IMG/VR virus record: IMGVR_UViG_3300022074_000270
Span: 1-29,010 of that record
DNA: 29,010 bases
Direction: 5' to 3' (one strand)
DNA from: a virus
The notes beneath the pieces were generated by a model, which searched no databases, had not been told where the DNA came from, and saw only the letters and a program-made list of their open reading frames with translations. This document shows positions 23,263 to 29,010 of the stretch, in pieces. The position numbers and the translations under genes are program-made. Positions within the stretch are counted from its first letter, which is position 1. The number at the start of each line of letters is the position of its first letter.

Positions 23263-23567
23263 TACGGTGTTTCTAGTTCTAACCGGGTGCAAATAAAGCC
23301 CTCGGCTGACGTGTTAGTAATTCGGTAAACGACGCCTGAAAGTGTAACGGTGCTGGTGTAACTGAGCGTCGGTAGGTCGGCAGTTTTGCAAGTTATGTTT
23401 GTCGTGGTGACCGTCTGCTGTATTCCGTCTTGGTCCCGCTCGCGTTCAGTGTCGAAATCGTGCGGCACAACTGCCCTGATTGAGCTAATGCCGTCCACCG
23501 TCACTAGTTGGCCAGACAAAACGTAGGAGTCCTCGAAGGCTTTGCTATGCTCTTGGCTTAGGCTCAT
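23262..23567 (-). CDS. candidate head-tail stopper/connector
   Basis: 101 residues, beta-rich (SYVLSGQLVTVDGISSIRAV, TSTVTLSGVVYRITNTSAEG), in the place of a gpFII-like stopper. ATG 23567 is directly preceded by a terminator U-tract and has no Shine-Dalgarno, so its expression probably depends on readthrough. An in-frame TTG within the terminator loop is improbable as start. Confidence 0.5.
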   Translation of the reverse strand: MSLSQEHSKAFEDSYVLSGQLVTVDGISSIRAVVPHDFDTERERDQDGIQQTVTTTNITCKTADLPTLSYTSTVTLSGVVYRITNTSAEGFICTRLELETP

Positions 23568-23572
23568 GGTGT

Positions 23573-23619
23573 AAAAAAAATAGCCCGGCGGTATCAACTA
23601 AAAAAAATACCGCCGGGCT
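23573..23619 (-). terminator. strong intrinsic terminator between head and tail genes
   Basis: Minus-strand hairpin with a 13-bp perfect stem (AGCCCGGCGGTAT / ATACCGCCGGGCT at 23607-23619 and 23582-23594) and a U-rich loop, followed by eight U residues. It lies 30 bases after the stop at 23659 and immediately before the ATG at 23567, within the late operon. Confidence 0.9.
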
Positions 23620-23624
23620 TAGGG

Positions 23625-23632
23625 GGGCTAGG
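23625..23632 (+). promoter_or_regulatory. plus-oriented copy of GGGCTAGG
   Basis: Exact 8-mer on the plus strand, next to the terminator and opposite in direction to the other four copies. No rightward gene follows, so it may have a different role or be chance. Confidence 0.3.
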
Positions 23633-23658
23633 AACCTCGACAGTTTGTCGGTTAAAAT

Positions 23659-23973
23659 TTATTTTCTTTTCCTCGCTTGGTTGTTTGTAACCGCTTTTTG
23701 CGGCTTTTCTTCAACCGGATTTGGTCTTGCGTCGCAGAGTTCGTGGGCAACTTCAACGAGCGTTTTTGAGTCGATTCCTAGACTTTCCCCGGCAGCGTTT
23801 TGTTCTGCCTTTTTAAATTCTTCAAACCTTTCCAAATAGTCTTGGGCTTCTCCTAAAACTTGAACTGCTAAACCGCAGCGTGAGCGCAAAGCGTGTAGCA
23901 GTTGTGCTTCTCGGCTTGCACCGTTTGGTAGGGCCGCAGGGCTTAAATAAGTTGGAAAGCTGGAGAATTTCAT
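23659..23973 (-). CDS. head-region protein, unassigned
   Basis: 104 residues after the capsid gene, five bases downstream of the 23979-24164 stop. The body is helical (LLHALRSRCGLAVQVLGEAQ, LERFEEFKKAEQ) with a basic tail (NNQARKRK). Position is that of head-completion or connector genes. Family not recognised. Confidence 0.6.
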   Translation of the reverse strand: MKFSSFPTYLSPAALPNGASREAQLLHALRSRCGLAVQVLGEAQDYLERFEEFKKAEQNAAGESLGIDSKTLVEVAHELCDARPNPVEEKPQKAVTNNQARKRK

Positions 23974-23978
23974 GGCGT

Positions 23979-24164
23979 CTATTTTTCAGCCACGGCTTTT
24001 TTCTTTGCCGGCTTTTTAGGGGCAACGTCGGCGTCGGTAGCAACTACTGCTCCGGCACACTGAAGGCCGCCAATGTGGTTTCGATCTGTTTCCTCAACAA
24101 CATCCCCAGCCATTTTGATTTGGCCTCGGTGATTTGTTCCGTTTTTTGTGATTTTGAATTTCAT
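23979..24164 (-). CDS. small head-region protein with basic tail
   Basis: 61 residues. A compact beta-type N-terminus (MKFKITKNGTNHRGQIKMAG) and a Lys/Pro/Ala-rich end (KKPAKKKAVAEK), an outline seen in small capsid-decoration or accessory head proteins. ATG 24164 directly follows a U7 tract of a weak hairpin and has no Shine-Dalgarno. Confidence 0.5.
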   Translation of the reverse strand: MKFKITKNGTNHRGQIKMAGDVVEETDRNHIGGLQCAGAVVATDADVAPKKPAKKKAVAEK

Positions 24165-24196
24165 AAAAAAAGAGGTTGGACGCCCCCCACTCAACC
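24165..24196 (-). terminator. weak terminator-like hairpin after capsid gene
   Basis: Minus-strand GGTTG (24192-24196) pairs with CAACC (24174-24178) around a G-rich loop, followed by CUC and seven U residues that run into the ATG at 24164. Stem is short, so only partial termination is expected. Confidence 0.4.
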
Positions 24197-24231
24197 AGCA
24201 GAGCGGGAGGCGATCCAGTGCGCGGAAGAAA

Positions 24232-26220
24232 TTAGCTGAGAGCGCCAGCGTGAGCTGTGCCATCGTCGCCAATAACGAAGCTGTTTGGCTGGAGAAGTCC
24301 GCAATCTGCAAAAGTCTCGGCGTAAAGCTCAACCTGACCACTCTTCTTCTGAGAGTAGGGATCGTAGGTAAGCTGAATTCCGCCCCAGAGAGCAACAAAC
24401 AACTGTGAGAAGTCGCCAAGGATAACCTTGCCGGCAGTAACGTCGGTGTGTTCGCAGAATGGGCGACCGGCTACGCTATAGCCATTGTTGTTAACGTCTT
24501 CTTCGATCACGAAAGTTCCGGTTGAAGCGGCGAGTTGGGTCTTATACCAACCAGCCCAAACGGACGTGTCAGTGAGCCAGCTTGCGTTGGCAAGTGGGGC
24601 GTTGTTATCGCGGTAGTCAGCGATCTGGTCAACGATGTTTGTCCAGAGAGCGTTAGCACTATTCCAGGTGTAGGCGTCAGTTCCAGAAGCGTTCAATACG
24701 CCGGTAGGAGCGTCGCCGCCTGCACCGTTGATAGCTGCGCGATCAATTGCGGAAGCGATTCCGTATTGAAGCTCGCCACGAACCCATGCTTCGAAGTCCA
24801 CGGAGGACTGAGCAAGGAGCTGCTTAGAAACAGCAGTGCCTGCGCCAACACGCTTAGGTGTCAAAACAAGATTAGCTGCAAAAGTAGCGTCAGCGTTTGA
24901 AATGGTGTCAGTCTCAGCGTCAAACGTGCCGGTGTAACCAGCGGTTGAGCGTGGAAACTCAAGATTGCCTTGAGAATCGCGGAAGATAGTAGCGCCAACT
25001 TTCGGCAGAATGCTGTAGTCGCGGAGGTAATCCGTGATTTCTTGCATTTCAGTGCCAACAGTGTTTCCACCGGAAGTTCCTGTTCCAGCGGTTGAGGCAT
25101 TTTGTGGGCGGCTTGTGGAAGCGTTCCAGTACTCAGCCGGGATCAGGAGGCCGTCAGCGACTTTGCCAGTTGCGTTGCGATACTTGCTAGAAAGTTCTTC
25201 TTGAACTTCTTTCTCGAGTCCGTCCAGGCGTCCTTCGTTCACGTGCTGCTTAATAGCTTTGAATAGCGAGTATTCTTTAGCTTCAGGGGAATTTACGCGG
25301 GAAGCGTCTTGGAGAGCTTCAGCGTTAATTGCAGGCTCGGAAGGAACGAAGTTAGAGATAACGGAATCTTTAAACGATTCCAGCTCAACGCCGTTTTCGA
25401 TAGCGTTTTTCACTTCGCTTTCGTCAACGCCGAAACGCTTGCCGATAGCGGCGATTTCATCTCTGCGCGGCTTGTCGGCTGCCAGAGCGTCTTTGATGCT
25501 GACTTTAGGTTCGTCAGCTTTTGGAGTCTCACTCATTGTAATAATAGAGTTTTTAGGTTCTGTTTTTGGGTGGTTTTTGGGTTCGGGTTTAGGTTCGTCG
25601 GTATCCGTTTTGGGAGTTCCAAAAACCAACCCTTTAGGTAAATTGTGTGGAAGTTTGTCGCGCCAGTTTTCAGCGCAGGCAGCGGCCTTAAATGCTTTGG
25701 TCACTTCGTCGGCAAACCCTTTTTCGGCGGCTTCAATGCCGTCCATCCAAGTTTCACGCGCCATGTATTCCTCAATCTCGTCTTCGTCTAGTCCAGTTCT
25801 CGTGGCGTAAGCCGTGACGATTGCTTTTTGGATTTTCTGAAGGCTGTCGGCCATGTCGATCATGTCCTGCGCGTCTCCTCCAACCATTGCCCACGGGTTG
25901 TGGATCATTATAAAGGCATTCTCTGGGACAACGATGTGGTCGGCGGCCATCAAAATGACGGATGCCATGCTGCCGGCGAATCCTTCGACCTTAGCTGTAA
26001 CGTGGGCCGGATGCTCAACCAGTTTGTTATACATTGCCCAGCCTTCGATGACGTCGCCGCCTGGTGAATGTATTGAGAGGTTTATGGCTTCGACGCCTTC
26101 TAAAGCGTCCAGTTCTGCCATGAATGTTTTAGCGTCAACGCCGTAAAGACCTATCTCATCGTGGATCGAGATTTTTGCCTCTGCGCCTTTCGCCTGGATT
26201 GAATACCAAGAATTTTTCAT
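24232..26220 (-). CDS. ClpP-like prohead protease fused to HK97-type major capsid protein
   Basis: 662 residues in one frame. Residues about 1-185 are an S14/ClpP-like protease: SIHSPGGDVIEG, nucleophile S84 (GFAGSMAS), H107 (MIHNPW), and ETWMDGIEAAEKG where Glu replaces the usual Asp. Residues about 200-330 are a charged Pro/Glu/Lys linker and helical delta/scaffold-like part. About 345-662 is the HK97-fold capsid (LIPAEYWN, LTPKRVGAGTAVSKQLL, VDFEAWVRGEL, IDRAAINGAGGDAP). The protease would cut the precursor during head maturation. An internal ATG (residue 229, base 25536) could give separate capsid, though without a ribosome site. Protease and capsid are separate genes in most relatives. 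Confidence 0.92.
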   Translation of the reverse strand: MKNSWYSIQAKGAEAKISIHDEIGLYGVDAKTFMAELDALEGVEAINLSIHSPGGDVIEGWAMYNKLVEHPAHVTAKVEGFAGSMASVILMAADHIVVPENAFIMIHNPWAMVGGDAQDMIDMADSLQKIQKAIVTAYATRTGLDEDEIEEYMARETWMDGIEAAEKGFADEVTKAFKAAACAENWRDKLPHNLPKGLVFGTPKTDTDEPKPEPKNHPKTEPKNSIITMSETPKADEPKVSIKDALAADKPRRDEIAAIGKRFGVDESEVKNAIENGVELESFKDSVISNFVPSEPAINAEALQDASRVNSPEAKEYSLFKAIKQHVNEGRLDGLEKEVQEELSSKYRNATGKVADGLLIPAEYWNASTSRPQNASTAGTGTSGGNTVGTEMQEITDYLRDYSILPKVGATIFRDSQGNLEFPRSTAGYTGTFDAETDTISNADATFAANLVLTPKRVGAGTAVSKQLLAQSSVDFEAWVRGELQYGIASAIDRAAINGAGGDAPTGVLNASGTDAYTWNSANALWTNIVDQIADYRDNNAPLANASWLTDTSVWAGWYKTQLAASTGTFVIEEDVNNNGYSVAGRPFCEHTDVTAGKVILGDFSQLFVALWGGIQLTYDPYSQKKSGQVELYAETFADCGLLQPNSFVIGDDGTAHAGALS

Positions 26221-26230
26221 AGGGTGCGGC

Positions 26231-26284
26231 CGTCAGGTCACACCTAGCCCACTATAAAATAAACATAAGTTGCCGCATTTGCAA
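26231..26284 (-). promoter_or_regulatory. late promoter with GGGCTAGG start-site element
   Basis: Minus-strand -35 TTGCAA (26279-26284), 17-base spacer, -10 TATTTT (26256-26261), five bases, then GGGCTAGG (26243-26250), eight bases and GACG (26231-26234). The predicted transcription start falls on the GGG. It lies 22 bases before the protease-capsid ATG, which has no Shine-Dalgarno. Confidence 0.6.
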
Positions 26285-26294
26285 ATATGGCCCT

Positions 26295-27773
26295 TCAATT
26301 TGCGTCATCTGCTTCAATCTCAACTTCTACGGGTTGCGGCATATCTAAAAACAAATCAAGCTGTTGATCGTCGGCGTTTTTATTATCTTCTGCGCGTTCT
26401 TCCAAAATCGTGTCGTGATCGAGTCCCATTTTCCTAGCTTCACGCTGGTGCGACGTAAGCGACATTTTAAGGTTTCGCTCAATAGCTTTGGAATCTTTAT
26501 CTGGATCGACCCAGTGCCATGAGCGTGGGGTAAACTCTGGCTTGTTAAGTCGTTCAAAATCGACAATTGAATATGGGCTATCCCCTGTCAGCAAATACCA
26601 TTCAAGCCAGGCGCCAAACTGCGCTTTTTTTACTGTGTCAATATACCAGTGTTGCAAGACGCGCCACATATCCCTTTCGTGCAAAACGCCCTGCCGGATT
26701 GACGAGTAGCTAACGCCTTCAAGATCGTTGGCTAACGTGTTGTAAGAAGCCGCAACATATCCGCTGGCAATGCCTCTAAGAATTGACTTTTTAAAGGCAG
26801 GGCTATTGCTGTTTGGGCTTGTTGGTTGCAACAGCTTGGCGCTAACGCCGGCAGGCAGATTGTGGCTAGTGCCTGGGCTACCGTCGAAAATAACATTGCC
26901 GTGGACGTCTGTGCCTTCGCCGGTGTATTCTTGCCCAATCTCAGGGTCAGTTTCAAAAAACAGATGGGTAGAAGCTTCGGCTCGGGCTTTAATCACTTCG
27001 GCCTCCTCGTAAGCGTCAAGCTGGCGCAGGCGAGTCATTACCGGAGTAAGCAGTGGCTTGCCTTGCGTTTGGCCAAACTCCTCGCGCATAAAAGCGTGGA
27101 TTACACTTTCTGCTTTTACCTCTACCCTACCAGAAAAGGTTGAATGGAAAGTATTGTTTGGAACCTCTTTAAGTAGGTGATACTTAGTTGGCCGGCCCTG
27201 CTCGTTTTTCTCAACCGACATTACAATGTTTTTGTGCTGATCGTCGTATTCGGGATCGAGCAAATCCATTGGCAAGCCCTGAAAGGCAAAGTTGAAAGCG
27301 TTGTCGGCCTTTTTAATAATTCTGGCCATGCCTCCGCCAAAAGTGGCTATTGATTTAACCATAAGGCAATCAAACTGCTGCTCTGTTATGTCGCCGGTTA
27401 CGGTAAAATTCTCAGAGCGACAGAACTGCCTCCAGGCGTCGCCAATAGTTTTAGAAGCTGTTTTGTCTACTCCGCCTCCTTTGCGCTTGGCCTCAACTTT
27501 CAAGGTGAAACCCTTTTCGCCAACCATATTTGAGACGGTCTGTTGAATTAAGGCGTTGGCATAAGGGTTGTTGTCTACTAGGTGCCGGGATCGTGCGCGG
27601 AGTTTTAACAGTCCGGTTTCAAGCAACGAATCAAGCGAAGCGTTCCGGCATATCCAATCGCCAGTAAAGCGTCCAACTTTAGCCCCTTCAAAATGCTGCG
27701 CTTTCCGGGGTTTTGGCTCGGGGTTGCCAATAACCATTTGGCCGGCCTCGTTAAGGTAAGAGTTTTTTGCCAT
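26295..27773 (-). CDS. portal protein, lambda gpB type
   Basis: 492 residues. Typical features are RARSRHLVDNNPYANALIQQ near the N-terminus, the NMVGEKG segment, and a C-terminal W-x-WVDPDKDSKAIERN motif shared by lambda-like portals. The protein forms the dodecameric gate for DNA and docks the terminase. Start ATG 27773 is coupled to the upstream stop (TAATG). The acidic C-terminal tail (about 460-492) is variable in the family. Confidence 0.92.
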   Translation of the reverse strand: MAKNSYLNEAGQMVIGNPEPKPRKAQHFEGAKVGRFTGDWICRNASLDSLLETGLLKLRARSRHLVDNNPYANALIQQTVSNMVGEKGFTLKVEAKRKGGGVDKTASKTIGDAWRQFCRSENFTVTGDITEQQFDCLMVKSIATFGGGMARIIKKADNAFNFAFQGLPMDLLDPEYDDQHKNIVMSVEKNEQGRPTKYHLLKEVPNNTFHSTFSGRVEVKAESVIHAFMREEFGQTQGKPLLTPVMTRLRQLDAYEEAEVIKARAEASTHLFFETDPEIGQEYTGEGTDVHGNVIFDGSPGTSHNLPAGVSAKLLQPTSPNSNSPAFKKSILRGIASGYVAASYNTLANDLEGVSYSSIRQGVLHERDMWRVLQHWYIDTVKKAQFGAWLEWYLLTGDSPYSIVDFERLNKPEFTPRSWHWVDPDKDSKAIERNLKMSLTSHQREARKMGLDHDTILEERAEDNKNADDQQLDLFLDMPQPVEVEIEADDAN

Positions 27774-28327
27774 TAGAAGTAAAGTTTTACGCTGCTGCCT
27801 GTTCCCATTCCTGGGTTCTCACGTTTCTGTTTTAAACCGTTTTCTTGTTTTAAACGGGCCTCATATTTCACTAGTAAACCGTGAGCTTCTGACAGTGGTA
27901 TTTTATTAATTGGAACGCCTCCAATAGTGTGAGATTCGATCCCGTCAGGCGCCCTGCCTTCTAGGTGAGCGCGGAGCAAATTAACCATTCTTTGATTAAA
28001 AGACTTATCAGGGTCTTGCTCGGGGTTAGGCAAAAGGTCGAGCGTCCCAACTTCTAGCGATTCGCGGCCCCAGGTGTAGGTGATAATCTCAGTGGCTTTA
28101 AATTTACCGGCTGAAAGGTTTGCGGTGTCGGAGCTGGCTATCTCAAACCGGAAATAAGTGGTTTGGTCTGATCCGGTCACTGTAAAGCTTACGTCGGAAT
28201 CTTCGACGCTGCGGAACGTAATCTTGTAAGACGTCACGTCGGCAACGTGTTCTGGCGTCGAGTGCCATAAGTAGACGTCGCCAGCTATGTGAACGAGTGG
28301 AGGATTTGAATGTATTTCGAGAGCCAT
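27773..28327 (-). CDS. connector-region protein with Ig-like N-terminus
   Basis: 184 residues coupled to the portal gene. The first ~90 residues look like a beta-sandwich (VTSYKITFRSVEDSDVSFTV, FRFEIASSDTANLSAGKFKA). A helical C-terminal part contains HTIGGVPINKIPLSEAHGLL and KYEARLKQE, which recalls the short gpW-like/head-joining segment found before lambda-type portals. Exact role inferred from place. Confidence 0.6.
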   Translation of the reverse strand: MALEIHSNPPLVHIAGDVYLWHSTPEHVADVTSYKITFRSVEDSDVSFTVTGSDQTTYFRFEIASSDTANLSAGKFKATEIITYTWGRESLEVGTLDLLPNPEQDPDKSFNQRMVNLLRAHLEGRAPDGIESHTIGGVPINKIPLSEAHGLLVKYEARLKQENGLKQKRENPGMGTGSSVKLYF

Positions 28328-28340
28328 TGCAGCGGTTGCC

Positions 28341-28394
28341 CGTCAATTAGCTCCTAGCCCAAAGTATTTTACGACATTATTCGCGATTTGTCAC
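28341..28394 (-). promoter_or_regulatory. late promoter with GGGCTAGG start-site element
   Basis: Minus-strand -35 GTGACA (28389-28394, 5 of 6 consensus), 17-base spacer, -10 TAAAAT (28366-28371, 5 of 6), five bases, then GGGCTAGG (28353-28360), eight bases, GACG (28341-28344). Same geometry as the copy before the capsid gene. It would drive the connector and portal genes. Confidence 0.65.
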
Positions 28395-28404
28395 ATTTTG
28401 CCGA

Positions 28405-28857
28405 TCAATCTGATTCGGATTCGTATTTTTTGGCAACCTTGCCCGGAATCGCCTGCAACTTTTCAACGAACTGCTGTTTGCGGTCATCGTCACATGGCAT
28501 CTCTTGAACAACTTCATTCAGCATTGAAAACAGGTCTTCCATCCAAGCGATAGGTTCGTCGGCGGTAAAAGCGTATTGGCTTTCAAGCTTTCGAGTTTCG
28601 GCGTCACTCTTACGCGCCTGGGCGATGTTGCGAATGTCAGACGAACTGGTTCCAGATTCAAACCGGATCAATGCTTGCATCGCTTCTGGCAAAAAATACA
28701 AAGTCTCGTTGCCCTTATCGACGCGCGGAGATATACCAACTTCAAGCAATCGCTTTTTTACTGTTGAGCGGTCGTGTCCTGATAAAGCGGCAACGGTTGA
28801 GGTCGAGGCCAGTTTGCTTACCTCGTCAATTGTGGTGGTGTTTGATTTTTTTGCCAT
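28405..28857 (-). CDS. terS: small terminase subunit (Nu1-like)
   Basis: 150 residues. The N-terminus (about 10-60) is a Nu1-type winged helix-turn-helix (VAALSGHDRSTVKKRLLEVG, then YFLPEAMQALIRF). The next part has the RKSDAETRKLESQ helix seen in Nu1-like small terminases, and the C-terminus is helical and charged. It recognises the packaging site and recruits TerL. ATG 28857 has a very strong ribosome site (GAGGAGAT). A possible promoter (TTGCCT, 17 bases, TAGATT) lies just upstream. It heads the leftward late arm; TerL is on the other strand. Confidence 0.82.
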   Translation of the reverse strand: MAKKSNTTTIDEVSKLASTSTVAALSGHDRSTVKKRLLEVGISPRVDKGNETLYFLPEAMQALIRFESGTSSSDIRNIAQARKSDAETRKLESQYAFTADEPIAWMEDLFSMLNEVVQEMPCDDDRKQQFVEKLQAIPGKVAKKYESESD

Positions 28858-28979
28858 GTATATCTCCTCAGTGGCTCAATCTATGCCATACGATCAAATA
28901 AGGCAAAACTGGGCAGTGTCGCTGGAGCCTTATGGGAGCAAAAAATTACAGACTCATCGCAATCGGACACTGAATTGGA

Positions 28980-29008
28980 GCGCGTCCCAGAAGAACCTAT
29001 ATTTTATA
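28980..29008. repeat. right terminal direct repeat
   Basis: Matches bases 1-29 with one mismatch (29004), 24 bases exact. Upstream of it, between 28858 and 28979, are only the small terminase promoter region and an inverted repeat CAGTGTC/GACACTG (28914-28920, 28966-28972). No gene is visible there. Confidence 0.8.
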
Positions 29009-29010
29009 AG

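Noticed and set aside
25259-25810. 183-residue rightward frame inside the capsid gene
   Set aside because: Antisense shadow; the Ser-rich translation mirrors the Glu/Ala-rich linker on the coding strand.
1-29010. Terminal repeats as attL/attR of an integrated prophage
   Set aside because: The integrase-adjacent tRNA core with arm repeats lies inside the window and fits attP better; the end repeat has no tRNA character.

Overview
This window looks like the essentially complete genome of a temperate, lambda-like siphovirus in its circular or virion form, about 29 kb long. I recognise an integrase, a replication module, both terminase subunits, a lambda-type portal, a protease-capsid polyprotein, a long non-contractile tail set and a lysis cassette; no tail-sheath gene is visible. 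A tRNA-Leu fragment flanked by repeats lies inside the sequence beside the integrase, as expected of attP rather than of an integrated prophage edge. The two ends carry the same ~29-bp direct repeat (24 bp exact). The host is probably a diderm (Gram-negative-type) bacterium, inferred from the Rz/Rz1-like spanin pair with a lipobox and from an LPS-type (GT9) glycosyltransferase. I cannot name the host phylum.

Layout. 1-670: remnants of a replication gene carrying a duplicated 36-bp tail. 623-1828 (-): tyrosine integrase. 1850-2150: attP-like region. 2161-2418 (-): small ribbon-helix-helix regulator. 2544-10804 (+): early/replication operon with tightly overlapping genes: RuvC-like resolvase, AP2-repeat protein, replication initiator containing ori-like iterons, DnaC-like loader, small DNA-binding proteins, orphan methyltransferase, RecE-like nuclease, SSB and finally the large terminase. 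10871-28857 is the leftward late arm, read from right to left: small terminase, connector, portal, protease-capsid fusion, head-completion genes, tail tube, tail chaperone pair with a -1 frameshift, tape measure, three unassigned beta-rich tail proteins, a glycosyltransferase plus sulfotransferase cassette, a tail-fibre-like protein, then lysis genes and a metallophosphoesterase. One gene in this arm (16635-17264) points rightward.

How it works together. The regulator, integrase and attP handle lysogeny. The initiator with its internal iterons plus the loader start replication, and the nuclease, SSB and resolvase recombine the DNA. TerS and TerL package it although they lie on opposite arms and strands. 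Leftward late genes appear to be driven in blocks: an 8-bp motif, GGGCTAGG, sits 20-31 nt before the start codon of four leftward structural genes, and two copies lie exactly at the predicted start site of a good sigma70-like promoter. Intrinsic terminators after the capsid gene probably step down expression.

The most noteworthy items are the GT9/sulfotransferase pair, the GGGCTAGG late element, the exact lambda-type slippery heptamer, ori iterons kept as DNA across different reading frames, the split terminase, and the fused protease-capsid gene.
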